A DNA stretch of 64,000 nucleotides from Brucella thiophenivorans (GTDB lineage: Bacteria; Pseudomonadota; Alphaproteobacteria; Rhizobiales; Rhizobiaceae), in contig NZ_NNRJ01000015.1 in assembly GCF_002252445.1 (NCBI RefSeq), positions 310,001-374,000 of the forward strand, read 5' to 3'. Each line of letters starts with the position of its first letter. Position 1 is the first letter of the stretch. The notes beneath the pieces were generated by a model, which did no database searches, was not told where the DNA came from, and saw only the letters and a list, made by a program, of their open reading frames with translations. Below are positions 45,994-54,944 of this stretch, in pieces. Made by a program: the position numbers and the translations under genes.

Positions 45994-46150
45994 ATGAATA
46001 ATACCAGGCCGCGCGAAGACGGATTCTGGTTCCTTTAAAATCATTTTCATTAAAAGTACGAAGCGGTTTTGCGTCGAACGATGTTTGAAAACGAAGACAA
46101 AACAAACAGCTGCTGAGAGCTGCGGCAAATTTGGAAGTTGTTAGGAATAT

Positions 46151-46184
46151 GCCCTCTTAGGGAGGGCGGTCAGGCCTTAGCCTG
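46151..46184 (-). other. Leader hairpins of the ABC-exporter transcript
   Basis: Two stems: CAGGC-TAAG-GCCTG (46171-46184) and GCCCTC/GAGGGC (46151-46156 with 46162-46167). No U-run follows either, so an attenuator or translation-linked switch is more likely than a terminator. Confidence 0.5.
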
Positions 46185-46201
46185 CGACACGGGCCAAAGA
46201 C

Positions 46202-46261
46202 TTAAAGCTTGGATGCGCCCGCGTTAACACCGGGCACCGACGGAAATGGATAGGATCGCAT
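46202..46261 (-). CDS. Putative 19-residue leader peptide
   Basis: A minus-strand small frame, MRSYPFPSVPGVNAGASKL followed by TAA. The ribosome site AAGAGG lies 6 bases before the ATG, a good spacing; another frame starting 5 bases earlier has poor spacing. The peptide is proline-rich at its start (PFPSVPG), a pattern seen in regulatory leaders. It precedes hairpins and the ABC exporter. That it is translated and regulatory is inference. Confidence 0.55.
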   Translation of the reverse strand: MRSYPFPSVPGVNAGASKL

Positions 46262-46314
46262 CTCATACCTCTTGCCAGTGTTTCAGATGCCTGCACAATA
46301 AATGAGCAAATCTA

Positions 46315-46330
46315 TTTGCCAAGTGGCAAA
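46315..46330 (-). promoter_or_regulatory. 16-bp palindrome upstream of the leader peptide
   Basis: TTTGCCA and TGGCAAA are exact complements separated by AG, 54 bases before the leader-peptide start. A possible operator for the exporter transcript; factor unknown. Confidence 0.5.
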
Positions 46331-46377
46331 ATGCAGAAATTTAATTTCAATCTATTGGGTGTGACAAAAATGCTGCC

Positions 46378-47148
46378 TTACAGCTTTCGCGGCCATGCGG
46401 CCAGCTTGAGCGAAAAATGCGAGATCGTTGCATGTAAAAGCATGGTGAAGGCGGCCAGCACGAACAGGCTTGCGAACATCAGATCGACCTTGGCGCGACC
46501 ATTGGCGAGCAGCATCAGATAGCCAAGACCTTTTGATGCTCCGACCCATTCGCCGACCACAGCACCGATGGGTGCGTAAACGGCTGCTAAGCTTAAACCC
46601 GAAGCGAGCGACGGGAAAGCCGCCGGAATGCGAATGCGAAACAGAATCTGCATGCGTTTTGCGCCAAGATTTTCGGCGGCATTAATCAGTGTCGGATCAG
46701 TGCGCTGCATACCATCGAGAAACGTAGAAGCGACCGGAAAGAAGATCATCAGAATGGTGACGGCAATTTTCGATGCCGGTCCATAGCCGAGCCAGAGTGT
46801 TAAGATCGGAGCGAGTGCAAAAATCGGGATCGCCTGAGAGAACACCATCATAGGCATGACCAGCCGTTGTGCAAGCGGCGACATCATCAGCCCTATGGCG
46901 GTCAACACGCCAATGGCAGAGCCGAGAAACAGTCCGCCCAGCACTTCGCCAAATGTCACGACTGCATTATCAGCAATCAACTGCGCATTGGTAATGAGCG
47001 ATTGTACGACATCAAGCGGGCCGGGCAGGATGAAGCGCGGCATCTGCCAGATGCTCACCACAGCCTGCCAAAGTGTCAGCACAGCAAACGCCGACAGAAA
47101 CCCGTCGGCGATGCGTTTTTTGCGCGAGCGAGGAGCGATGCTCGTCAT
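46378..47148 (-). CDS. thiX: HMP-precursor ABC transporter permease ThiX-like
   Basis: 256-residue permease with six hydrophobic segments and the cytoplasmic EAA-type loop (INAAENLGAKRMQILFRIRIPAAFPSLASG). It is the last gene of the thiamin operon and overlaps tenA by four bases, so its partner is the ThiY substrate-binding protein. A cognate ATPase is not next to it in this window. Substrates of such importers are pyrimidine precursors of thiamin. Confidence 0.88.
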   Translation of the reverse strand: MTSIAPRSRKKRIADGFLSAFAVLTLWQAVVSIWQMPRFILPGPLDVVQSLITNAQLIADNAVVTFGEVLGGLFLGSAIGVLTAIGLMMSPLAQRLVMPMMVFSQAIPIFALAPILTLWLGYGPASKIAVTILMIFFPVASTFLDGMQRTDPTLINAAENLGAKRMQILFRIRIPAAFPSLASGLSLAAVYAPIGAVVGEWVGASKGLGYLMLLANGRAKVDLMFASLFVLAAFTMLLHATISHFSLKLAAWPRKL

Positions 47149-47846
47149 GCTACTTTGAGACCCCCAGAAATACCCATTGACCAGAAGTTCGCTTCAAGCC
47201 TGCTTGCAGTAGCAAAAATCTGGCAGAGCTTTGGCCAGCGCGGGCTGCTCTCGAAATCCGTACCGATGCGGTCTTTTGCAGCCTGATCAAAAAGCTTGCC
47301 AACCGTGTGGCACATGTCCTGATAATCAGCGCCCGCATAGGTGTCGATCCACTCCTGATAGGGTGTGCCGGCTGTAGCGGTGGCTGCGAGATTGACCCCG
47401 ATTTCGCCATAGCCATGCGCACAGGGAACAAGTGCGGTCAGCAGGTCGAGGAAATCGCCTGCCTGCCCGCAATCGAGCACATAACGCGTATAGGCGAGAT
47501 TTTCCGGCTCTTCTTTTGTGTTGTAAAGATCGTCTTCGGTTATGCCTTCGCGTGCGCAGATTCCGACATGCAGCGGCAGTTCTGTGACCGCCAGCCCATG
47601 CATAATCTCGGCGCATAGCCGCGTTTCCTGCAAGCTCCCTGCCTTCACGACACCCAGCGCAAAGGCGCGGGCATAGTGATGCAGATAAACGTAGTCCTGC
47701 CTGAGATAATGCAGGAATGCCGATTTCGGCAGCGTGCCATCGCCAAGCCCGCGGACAAATTCATGATCGATATAGGGGTTCCAGTCATCAAGCGTTGCGG
47801 CACGCAAACGGGTGAACAGTTCAGATGAATAAAGCGTGTCACTCAT
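47145..47846 (-). CDS. tenA: Aminopyrimidine aminohydrolase/thiaminase II TenA
   Basis: Hydrolyses aminomethyl-HMP, a thiamin breakdown product, to HMP for salvage. 233 residues, all-helical family: DYVYLHHYARAF near the N-terminus and LVPCAHGYGEIGVNL holding the catalytic Cys, with the C-terminal RLEANFWSMG. It overlaps thiY and thiX by four bases on each side, so all three are co-translated. Confidence 0.93.
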   Translation of the reverse strand: MSDTLYSSELFTRLRAATLDDWNPYIDHEFVRGLGDGTLPKSAFLHYLRQDYVYLHHYARAFALGVVKAGSLQETRLCAEIMHGLAVTELPLHVGICAREGITEDDLYNTKEEPENLAYTRYVLDCGQAGDFLDLLTALVPCAHGYGEIGVNLAATATAGTPYQEWIDTYAGADYQDMCHTVGKLFDQAAKDRIGTDFESSPRWPKLCQIFATASRLEANFWSMGISGGLKVA

Positions 47847-48823
47847 GACTTGTCACCTCCCGCGTTGACGTCGATTGCAAATTTCTCGACAGGCAGGATC
47901 GAAGGCACGAGACCGTTATCCTTGAGATAGGTTTCGTAGCGGCTCCAGCGTCCATAATCGAGGCTTGCGGGTGAGCGCGAAAAACGGGCAACCGTGTCTT
48001 TCCAGGCGCGCTGGTTCAGCTCGTCTTTGAGTTCAGAACTATAAGACGCGAACAGGTCGTAGCTTTGCTCTGGATGATTGACGATATATTGCGCGGCTTT
48101 TTCAGTGGCTGCTAGAAAGCGCGAAATTCGCTCTTTTTCGTTCGCATCCAGCTTGTTTGAGTTGGCGACATAAACCAGCTCGTCATAGACCGGCACGCCT
48201 TCCTCCTCGACGAAGAAGCATTTGCCCGCAACCCCTTCAACCGCCATCTGGTTGAGTTCAACATTGCGATAGGCCCCCATTACCGCATCAACCTGTTTCG
48301 ACATCAGCGATGGTGCGAGCGAAAAGTTCACATTGATGAGTTCAACATCGGACAGTTGAATGTCGTGCCGTTTGAGAATGGTGCCAAGCACTGTTTCTTC
48401 AACACCCGCGACCGAGAAGCCGATCTTCTTGCCTTTGAGATCGGCAATTGAATTGACTGAACCATCGTCACGCACCATCAGGCAATTGAGTGGGGAATCG
48501 ACCAGAGTGCCAACGCGGATCAGCGGAATATCGGCATGAACATCGAGATGCACTTGCTGCTGATATGAAATTGCCAGATCAGCCTGTCCAGCCGCAACCA
48601 TTTTCGGTGGCACGGATGCATCCGCAGGGGCGATGATTTCCACATCAAGACCCGCATCCTTGAAGTAACCGAGCTTGTCGGCCACGATGATAGGCCCATG
48701 ATCCGGGTTCACATACCAGTCGAGTATGAGTTTGAATTTATCGTTCGCCTGAGCTGCCTGAGCTGACATCAGGGCGAACGAAGCCGTGGCGCTGAAAAGC
48801 GCAGCAAAAATCAGTTTTTTCAA
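47843..48823 (-). CDS. thiY: Thiamin-precursor ABC transporter substrate-binding protein ThiY-like
   Basis: 326 residues: signal peptide (MKKLIFAALFSATASFALMSAQAAQA) then an NMT1-type periplasmic domain (KLILDWYVNPDHGPIIVADKLGYFKDAGLDVEII, AISYQQQVHLDVHADIPLIRVGTL). NMT1-type binding proteins like ThiY bind formylamino-HMP. The gene overlaps tenA. Between it and thiE there is a family 1 repeat. Confidence 0.92.
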   Translation of the reverse strand: MKKLIFAALFSATASFALMSAQAAQANDKFKLILDWYVNPDHGPIIVADKLGYFKDAGLDVEIIAPADASVPPKMVAAGQADLAISYQQQVHLDVHADIPLIRVGTLVDSPLNCLMVRDDGSVNSIADLKGKKIGFSVAGVEETVLGTILKRHDIQLSDVELINVNFSLAPSLMSKQVDAVMGAYRNVELNQMAVEGVAGKCFFVEEEGVPVYDELVYVANSNKLDANEKERISRFLAATEKAAQYIVNHPEQSYDLFASYSSELKDELNQRAWKDTVARFSRSPASLDYGRWSRYETYLKDNGLVPSILPVEKFAIDVNAGGDKS

Positions 48824-48840
48824 TGTTTCCTCCGGTTAGA

Positions 48841-48884
48841 GCGCATCCCGAAAAGTGTGAAGCGGTTTTCGGACAAAGATGCGC
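48841..48884 (+). repeat. Family 1 palindromic repeat, variant
   Basis: GCGCATCCCGAAAAGTGTG to AAGATGCGC, with the core GAAGCGGTTTTC. It sits inside the thiamin operon between thiY and thiE; in RNA it would form a stem that could separate the expression of the two halves. Confidence 0.8.
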
Positions 48885-48902
48885 GTTAAAAAAATACTAA
48901 GC

Positions 48903-49511
48903 CTACTTTACATAGGGGCGTGTAACTTCGATCCATTGCCGCACGCGGGCTTCGGGATCGGGGTTGAGAGTGATGTCGGTGACGACTGAAACAATGTCGG
49001 CTCCGGCATTAAATACGCCCGCCGCTCGCTCCACATTCATGCCGCCAATGGCAACAAGCGGAATATCGCCAAGTGTGGCTTTCCATTGGCTGACGCGGTC
49101 CAATCCCTGTTCATGCCATTTCATCTTTTTGAGAATGGTCGGATAGACAGGGCCGAGCGCGATATAGGCTGGCTTTAGCGCTAATGCACGATCAAGTTCA
49201 GCCTCATCATGGCTGGATACACCGAGCTTCGCGCCGCTTGCGCGGATCGCATCAAGATCGGCATCGTCAAGGTCTTCCTGACCGAGATGAATGAAATCAC
49301 AGCCTTCCTCAATTGCCAGCTTCCAGTAGTCATTGATGATGAGCTGGCAATCATGCCGTGCGCAAACTTCGCGGGCGGCGCGGATTTCTACGCGCAGTTC
49401 AGCGACGTTCTTATCCTTGATGCGCAGCTGCACGAGTTTGATGCCGAGCGGCACCATGCGCTCACAACAGCTGGCGCTATCAAAGATCGGGTAAAACGGA
49501 TCAAGGGCCAT
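48903..49511 (-). CDS. thiE: Thiamin-phosphate synthase
   Basis: Joins HMP-pyrophosphate and thiazole phosphate. 202 residues, TIM-barrel: LRIKDKNVAELRVEIRAAREVCARHDCQLIINDYWKLAIEEGCDFIHLGQEDLDDAD, LGVSSHDEAELDRA and IALGPVYPTILKK are family motifs, ending PLVAIGGMNVERAAGVFNAGADIVSVVTD. The ATG at 49511 shares one base with the thiG stop (TAATG), so translation is coupled. Confidence 0.94.
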   Translation of the reverse strand: MALDPFYPIFDSASCCERMVPLGIKLVQLRIKDKNVAELRVEIRAAREVCARHDCQLIINDYWKLAIEEGCDFIHLGQEDLDDADLDAIRASGAKLGVSSHDEAELDRALALKPAYIALGPVYPTILKKMKWHEQGLDRVSQWKATLGDIPLVAIGGMNVERAAGVFNAGADIVSVVTDITLNPDPEARVRQWIEVTRPYVK

Positions 49512-50281
49512 TACAAAAATGCCTTTCCGAGTAATGGAGTGGAGGGGGCAGCCATGTCGCGGGCTTCAATCGGATCGGCTTCATAGGCGATGCGACCAGC
49601 CTCAACAGCGAGTGCAAAAGCGCGGGCGATAGCGGCTGGATCACCTGCTTTGGCAACCGCAGTGTTGATCAGCACGGCATCAAAGCCAAGTTCCATTGCG
49701 GCGGCTGCATGCGACGGCACGCCAATACCGGCATCCACGACCAGTGGAATATCGGGGAAATGCGCACGCATGGTTTTAAGCGCATAAGGATTGTTGAGGC
49801 CGCGACCTGAACCAATCGGCGCACCCCATGGCATCAACACCTTGCAGCCTGCTTCCAGCAATTTTTCCGCAACCACAAGATCGTCATTCATATAGGGAAA
49901 GACCTCAAAGCCTTCATCGCAGAGAATACGGGCTGCTTCGACCAGCCCGAAAGGATCAGGCTGCAACGTGTCGTGATCGCCGATGACTTCAAGCTTGATC
50001 CAGTTGGTGCCGAAAACGTCACGCGCCATTTTTGCCGTGGTGACTGCTTCGCGTGCGGTATGGCACCCGGCTGTATTGGGCAGAACCGAAACACCCAGAT
50101 CCTTGATCAGTGTCCAGAAATCCTGACCGGCACGCATATTTCCGCTCTCGCGCCGCAGCGAAACTGTAACGATTTCCGTCTTTGACGAGCGGACGCTGTC
50201 AGTAAGAATAGAGGGAGATGGATATTGCGCCGTTCCCAATAGTAGGCGGCTTTCAAATGTTTTCCCATAAAATTCCAGCAT
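49511..50281 (-). CDS. thiG: Thiazole synthase
   Basis: Makes the thiazole ring from deoxyxylulose phosphate, dehydroglycine and the ThiS thiocarboxylate. 256 residues: [33 protein letters not shown] with the Schiff-base Lys, and [25 protein letters not shown]; full length. The start at 50281 follows GGGAGGC, and the frame upstream belongs to thiS. The gene begins 1 base after thiS and ends overlapping thiE. Confidence 0.95.
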   Translation of the reverse strand: MLEFYGKTFESRLLLGTAQYPSPSILTDSVRSSKTEIVTVSLRRESGNMRAGQDFWTLIKDLGVSVLPNTAGCHTAREAVTTAKMARDVFGTNWIKLEVIGDHDTLQPDPFGLVEAARILCDEGFEVFPYMNDDLVVAEKLLEAGCKVLMPWGAPIGSGRGLNNPYALKTMRAHFPDIPLVVDAGIGVPSHAAAAMELGFDAVLINTAVAKAGDPAAIARAFALAVEAGRIAYEADPIEARDMAAPSTPLLGKAFL

Positions 50282-50282
50282 C

Positions 50283-50480
50283 TTAGCCTCCCTGCATCGG
50301 CGCGAGCACTTCAATGCGGTCACCTTCACCGATGAGCGTTTCCTCGCGTTCATCGCGTGCAATGAATTCGCCATTGAGCGCGGTTGCCACCACGGCCTCA
50401 TCTAGTTCGATTTCGGCAAGCAGGGCCAAAAGATTGGCGCTTTTGGTCTCAAAGACCTCGCCATTTAAAACGATGGTCAT
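50283..50480 (-). CDS. thiS: Sulfur carrier protein ThiS
   Basis: 65-residue ubiquitin-like carrier that ends in the Gly-Gly (MQGG) needed for adenylation and thiocarboxylate formation. Starts [21 protein letters not shown] and ends [15 protein letters not shown]. It overlaps thiO by 4 bases and precedes thiG by 1 base. ThiF, the adenylating partner, is not in this window. Confidence 0.95.
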   Translation of the reverse strand: MTIVLNGEVFETKSANLLALLAEIELDEAVVATALNGEFIARDEREETLIGEGDRIEVLAPMQGG

Positions 50481-51469
50481 GAAAGGTTCTCCAGAAGTTC
50501 AGGTTGTTGTTCGGCCTCGGTTGCTGCCGCAACCGCCATGCGTGCAACCGCAGGCGAGAGTAGAAAGCCGTGCCGGTAAAGCCCGTTGACATAGATTGTT
50601 TGGCCACGCTTGCGCACACGCGGCAGATTGTCGGGGAAGGCCGGGCGTGCATCGACGCCGGTTTCCAGAATTTCCGCCTCGCCAAATGCCGGATGCAGCG
50701 CATAGGCGGCGCTTAACATTTCCAGCGTCGAGCGAACGCTGATGCCGCCTCTTTCATCGCTTTCGATCATGGTTGCGCCGATCATATGAATGCCGTCACC
50801 GCGCGGCACGATATAAAGCGGAATGCGCGGGTGCAGCAGGCGCACAGGGCGCGAAAGATTGATGTCGCGGGAGCGAACAATAAGCATTTCGCCCTTCACG
50901 CCGCGCAGATCCTGCAATTGATCGCGTGCTGCAAGGCCACGCGCATCGACAGTAATATCGGTATCGATTTTTACGTCTTTCGCATCTTGCCCGAGATGAA
51001 AGACGACGCCTTTCTTCTGCAGGTTTTCGGCAAGTTCGATCAGTGTGTTGCGTGGGTTGAGATGGCCTTCCTCAGCAAAGAAAAGCCCCTGCCGGAAACG
51101 GCCTGCAATATCCGGCTCCAGCGCATCGATCTGTTCGGAATCGATTGTGTCGAAGGCTTGTGTGCGGCGGGCAAAGCGGCGCAGCTCAGTCGTATCGCGT
51201 GTGTGGGAAATGACGAGCGTCCCCTTGCGGTGGACTGTCGAAACATGCCGTTCCCACCAGCCAATCGCTTGCTTCCCCAGCCTTACGACGGGCTCTTCCG
51301 CACTCTCGCCTTCGCACCACGGGGCCAGCATTCCGCCCGCAAACCACGAACAGCTGTCGGAGCCGATTGCGGTGCTTTTTGCAATGACAGTGACGACGTG
51401 GCCTTGGTCACTAAATTCTGCAGCGCAGGCAAGGCCCGCAACACCTGCGCCGATGATGGTGACGCGCAT
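50477..51469 (-). CDS. thiO: Glycine oxidase ThiO
   Basis: FAD enzyme that makes the iminoglycine used by ThiG. 330 residues with the dinucleotide motif VTIIGAGVAGLACAAEF, SCSWFAGGMLAPWCEGE and the C-terminal VNGLYRHGFLLSPAVARM. The start at 51469 (ATG) is set by GGGAGA and it overlaps the thiD TAA; a 5-residue longer frame inside thiD was rejected. Confidence 0.9.
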   Translation of the reverse strand: MRVTIIGAGVAGLACAAEFSDQGHVVTVIAKSTAIGSDSCSWFAGGMLAPWCEGESAEEPVVRLGKQAIGWWERHVSTVHRKGTLVISHTRDTTELRRFARRTQAFDTIDSEQIDALEPDIAGRFRQGLFFAEEGHLNPRNTLIELAENLQKKGVVFHLGQDAKDVKIDTDITVDARGLAARDQLQDLRGVKGEMLIVRSRDINLSRPVRLLHPRIPLYIVPRGDGIHMIGATMIESDERGGISVRSTLEMLSAAYALHPAFGEAEILETGVDARPAFPDNLPRVRKRGQTIYVNGLYRHGFLLSPAVARMAVAAATEAEQQPELLENLS

Positions 51470-52329
51470 TATGCAATCTCCCACAAAGCGTGGAAGTGAT
51501 GCACGGGGCCGTGCCCGCTGCCGACCTGCAATGTGTTAGCGGACCGGATGGCCGCTTGCAGATAAGTATGCGCTTCACGAAGTGCGCGTTCCAGCAAAAG
51601 GCCTTTGCCAAGACCTGCTGCAATTGCTGACGAAAGCGTGCATCCGGTTCCATGGGTGTTTTGCGTATAGATACGCGGCGCTTCCAGCTGGATAGTCGGC
51701 AGATGGGCACGGATGAGAAGGTCGGTGCAGATGTCGCCCTCAGCGTGCCCGCCTTTCATCAGCACGGCCTTTGCACCAAGCTTGAGCAAAGCGCGCCCCT
51801 GTTCTTCCGCCTCATCATTATTTCGCGCGATGGCACAATCGAGCAGGCAAGCAGCTTCTGGCCTGTTCGGTGTTAGAAGGCATGCAAGCGGGATCAGTTT
51901 TTCGCGCAGTGTCGAAATCGCGGCTTCGCTTAGCAGTCGGTCGCCGGATTTAGCCACCATCACCGGATCAAGAACCACTGGGCCGGAGAAACGCCCAAGG
52001 CCTTTGGCTATTGCCTGAATGGTTTCCGGCACTGACACCATGCCGATCTTGACCGAAGCCACATTGAGATCGCTGAAGACCGCATCGATCTGTGCAGCAA
52101 CAATTTCAGACGGAACATCGTGGACAGCCGTGACCGCTAATGTGTTCTGTGCGGTGATCGCTGTAATGACGCTTGCGCCATAGACGCTCAGCGCTGAAAA
52201 AGTTTTGAGATCAGCCTGAATGCCAGCACCGCCGCCGCTGTCGGAGCCAGCAATAGTCACGCAAATAGGCACGGATGCCACATGACTGGCGCATGTCTTG
52301 GTTCGGGAGAGGCTTTGTTTTTGGTCCAT
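51469..52329 (-). CDS. thiD: HMP/HMP-phosphate kinase
   Basis: Phosphorylates hydroxymethylpyrimidine twice. 286 residues with PfkB-like folds: TIAGSDSGGGAGIQADLKTFSALSVYGASVITAITAQNT, DPVMVAKSGDRLL and the C-terminal THGTGCTLSSAIAAGLGKG. First gene of the operon downstream of the TPP riboswitch. The start at 52329 (MDQKQSLSRTK) is followed by a variable 25-residue extension; GAGAG lies upstream. Confidence 0.93.
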   Translation of the reverse strand: MDQKQSLSRTKTCASHVASVPICVTIAGSDSGGGAGIQADLKTFSALSVYGASVITAITAQNTLAVTAVHDVPSEIVAAQIDAVFSDLNVASVKIGMVSVPETIQAIAKGLGRFSGPVVLDPVMVAKSGDRLLSEAAISTLREKLIPLACLLTPNRPEAACLLDCAIARNNDEAEEQGRALLKLGAKAVLMKGGHAEGDICTDLLIRAHLPTIQLEAPRIYTQNTHGTGCTLSSAIAAGLGKGLLLERALREAHTYLQAAIRSANTLQVGSGHGPVHHFHALWEIA

Positions 52330-52430
52330 AATATCGTCTCTCATTCCGAACGGAAAAGTGAGACGTCATGAACCTGATTGGAGTCTGAACTCCGTTGAGG
52401 GAAGCCCTCGGCCGCGACGCGTCAAACTCC

Positions 52431-52564
52431 GTTCCCTACGCAGGTATTACCCGGATCAGGTTCAATGGGTTAACGCGATAGCGTCTCTCAGCCTTTGGTG
52501 TCGCAAGAGCGGACGGAAAAACGCAATGCACTTTTCCTGATCTTGCTTCGAAGGCACCCCAACG
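52431..52564 (-). promoter_or_regulatory. TPP riboswitch controlling the thiamin operon
   Basis: Minus-strand RNA with all conserved blocks: GGGGTGCC at the 5' end (complement of 52553-52560), GGCTGAGA (52486-52493), AACCTGATCCGGGT (52449-52462) and CGTAGGGA at the 3' end (52433-52440). There is an extended stem of about 59 nt between GGTGCC and GGCTGAGA, longer than the minimal form. Between the aptamer and the thiD start lie GAGGG/CCCTC and GGAGT/ACTCC stems, which may form the expression platform. Confidence 0.95.
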
Positions 52565-52803
52565 AATTTTGTGCTTTAGGCATAGGCCGGAACCGCAGGC
52601 GGGTCAAGTCAGTGGCATTGTTGCTATTTAAGAATAAATTTATATGCTTCCAAATTTTCTCTATTTTCTTTTATATTACAGTGCACTAATCAATACATGG
52701 AAACTGTGGTCCTGCTGCAGACGATTTATTTGATTCTTGGGAACGGATCCTCTTTTGAGGACAGGGATTATGGGGTCAGTATCAGTCTGATGAGGGGGCT
52801 ATC
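52565..52803. other. AT-rich gap upstream of the riboswitch and GGDEF gene
   Basis: About 240 bases that must hold the divergent promoters of the thi operon and the GGDEF-EAL gene. A minor TCCTC/GAGGA stem lies at 52748-52761. No clear -35/-10 pair was identified. Confidence 0.4.
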
Positions 52804-54924
52804 ATGAGGAAGCGGGAAGCCGATCTGGCTCACTCGGATGTCGCTATGGCGCAAACATCCGAACAGGATTTCCGCATTCTTTTCACAACCCATCCGACCC
52901 CAATGTGGGTCTATGATCCTCAAACGTTACGCTTCATTGTTATGAATGAGGCAGCGCATGCGCTTTATGGTTATCCGGCTCATAAAATACCCGAAATGAC
53001 AGTGCTCGACATTCGTCCGCAAACTGAGCGTGATCGGATGCTTGCTGCTGTACGCAGTGGCAGCGATCTTGAGCGCCCCGAACGCTGGCAGCATCTTAAA
53101 TCCAATGGCGAGATCATCGATGTCATAACCTATGGGCGTGAGGTTATTTTTAATGGCAGGCAGGCAATTCTTGCGATTGTTCAGGATATGACCGCGCTTG
53201 AAGAAGCCAATCGGCAGGCAAGTCATGCACAGACGCTTCTCGATAATCTGGTTAACAACATGCCACTCGGTGTCTTTGTCAAGGACATGCAGGATAACGG
53301 GCGCTATGTGCTCTATAATCAGGCGGCATCGACTATCAGTGGTCATAAGCTTGATCATGTCGTGGGTTCGGTCGATACAGAAATTTTCCCCGAGGAGGAA
53401 GCGAAACTTCTGACGCAGCAAGATCGCCTTGCCATGCGTCGGGGAAATGTTCTGACGATTGAACGCGATATTCGATGCGCGGATGGTAATCCGCGCAGAA
53501 TGCGCATTATAAAACGATCCATTCTGCTGTCGGAAGGTGGTCAACCGCGTTATTTGATCGGAATTGTCGAGGATATTACCGAGCGAAGGCTGATTGAACA
53601 GCGCATGACACATGTGGCCATGCATGACAGTCTGACTGATTTGCCCAATCGCGCCTATTTTTCGCAACACATTGAAAGTGTTCTGAAAAAAGGAGAGGCT
53701 GCAGCGGCATTTGCGCTTTATTATCTCGATATAGACCATTTCAAAAACATCAATGATAGCAGAGGGCATCAGGTCGGAGACCGATTGCTGCAACAGGTGG
53801 CAGGCCGCCTTAAAAGTATTACGTCTGGCCAATTCATCGCGCGTCTAGGTGGCGATGAATTTGCAATTATATATCGCTGCGATACGGTTTCGCAGATCGC
53901 AATGTTTGCCGATCTCCTTCTTTCGGTCTTTCAGGACCCGTTTGAGCTTGGCGATATTTCTGAATTTGTCTCGTGCAGTATCGGAATTTCCCAAGCACCG
54001 CTACATGGTAATAATCCTGATGTTCTTATGCGTAATGCCGATCTTGCGCTTTATGCTGCAAAAGCCGATGGCAGACGGACGTTCCGCTTCTATCAGCATT
54101 CCTTACGATTGGCAGTTGAGAAGCGCCATGCCATGACGACTGACTTGCGGCTGGCATTAGCAGCACAGCAGTTTGAGTTGCATTATCAACCCATCTTCAA
54201 TCTTGGATCGGGTTGCATATCCGGGTTTGAAGCATTGTTGCGCTGGCGTCATCCTGTGTTGGGAACCGTATCGCCGGCTGAATTTATTCCAATTGCCGAA
54301 GAGGCTGGACTGATTGGCCCGATTGGTGACTGGGTGTTGCGGCAAGCATGTCGTCAAGCGGCGTCTTGGCCGCATGATATTAAAGTTTCCGTCAATCTAT
54401 CTCCGGTCCAGTTCAAACAAACGACACTTCTTGATTCAGTTACTGATGCGCTTGGCGCGGCGTGCATTTCCCCTGATCGCCTGGAATTGGAAATTACGGA
54501 ATCCGTATTCTTGCAAAACAGCAAGCACAATACCGAATTGCTGTTTGAGCTGCGTAGGCTGGGTGTGCGGATTGCGATGGATGATTTTGGAACCGGCTAT
54601 TCGTCGCTGAGCTATTTGCGCTCGTTTCCCTTCGACAAGATCAAGGTCGACCGGAGTTTTGTATCCGGCATTGAAACCGATACACGTGATCTTGCGATCA
54701 TTCAGGCTGTTGCCACGCTCGGTGCGGGATTTAGCATCGTCACAACAGCCGAAGGCGTGGAAACTGCGCAGCAGCTTGAATGCTTGCGTGCGCAGAATTT
54801 CGATGAGGTGCAGGGCTTTCTCATGGGACGCCCAATGCCAGCATCAGACGTGCTCGAATTCATCCACAGCCGCTGTGGTTCGATACTGGCAGCCGTGCAG
54901 CCGCAGAACGAAATGGCCGTTTGA
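52804..54924 (+). CDS. PAS-GGDEF-EAL cyclic-di-GMP signalling protein
   Basis: 706 residues: two PAS-like sensor domains (about 20-140, 140-265), a GGDEF domain (about 270-435) with intact RLGGDEFAI, and an EAL domain (about 440-700) with EALLRW, NLSPVQF, LELEITE, DDFGTGYSSLSYL and KVDRSF. Both catalytic sites look intact, so it could make or degrade cyclic di-GMP; the balance cannot be judged from sequence. No membrane segment, so it is cytoplasmic. GAGGGGGC precedes the ATG. Confidence 0.92.
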   Translation: MRKREADLAHSDVAMAQTSEQDFRILFTTHPTPMWVYDPQTLRFIVMNEAAHALYGYPAHKIPEMTVLDIRPQTERDRMLAAVRSGSDLERPERWQHLKSNGEIIDVITYGREVIFNGRQAILAIVQDMTALEEANRQASHAQTLLDNLVNNMPLGVFVKDMQDNGRYVLYNQAASTISGHKLDHVVGSVDTEIFPEEEAKLLTQQDRLAMRRGNVLTIERDIRCADGNPRRMRIIKRSILLSEGGQPRYLIGIVEDITERRLIEQRMTHVAMHDSLTDLPNRAYFSQHIESVLKKGEAAAAFALYYLDIDHFKNINDSRGHQVGDRLLQQVAGRLKSITSGQFIARLGGDEFAIIYRCDTVSQIAMFADLLLSVFQDPFELGDISEFVSCSIGISQAPLHGNNPDVLMRNADLALYAAKADGRRTFRFYQHSLRLAVEKRHAMTTDLRLALAAQQFELHYQPIFNLGSGCISGFEALLRWRHPVLGTVSPAEFIPIAEEAGLIGPIGDWVLRQACRQAASWPHDIKVSVNLSPVQFKQTTLLDSVTDALGAACISPDRLELEITESVFLQNSKHNTELLFELRRLGVRIAMDDFGTGYSSLSYLRSFPFDKIKVDRSFVSGIETDTRDLAIIQAVATLGAGFSIVTTAEGVETAQQLECLRAQNFDEVQGFLMGRPMPASDVLEFIHSRCGSILAAVQPQNEMAV

Positions 54925-54944
54925 AAGATCCTTCAGTTTAACGC

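Noticed and set aside
46177-46266. Alternative 29-codon frame in the exporter leader (starts MRCDPIHFRRC)
   Set aside because: Its ATG is only 1 base from the AAGAGG ribosome site; the frame starting at 46261 has better spacing.
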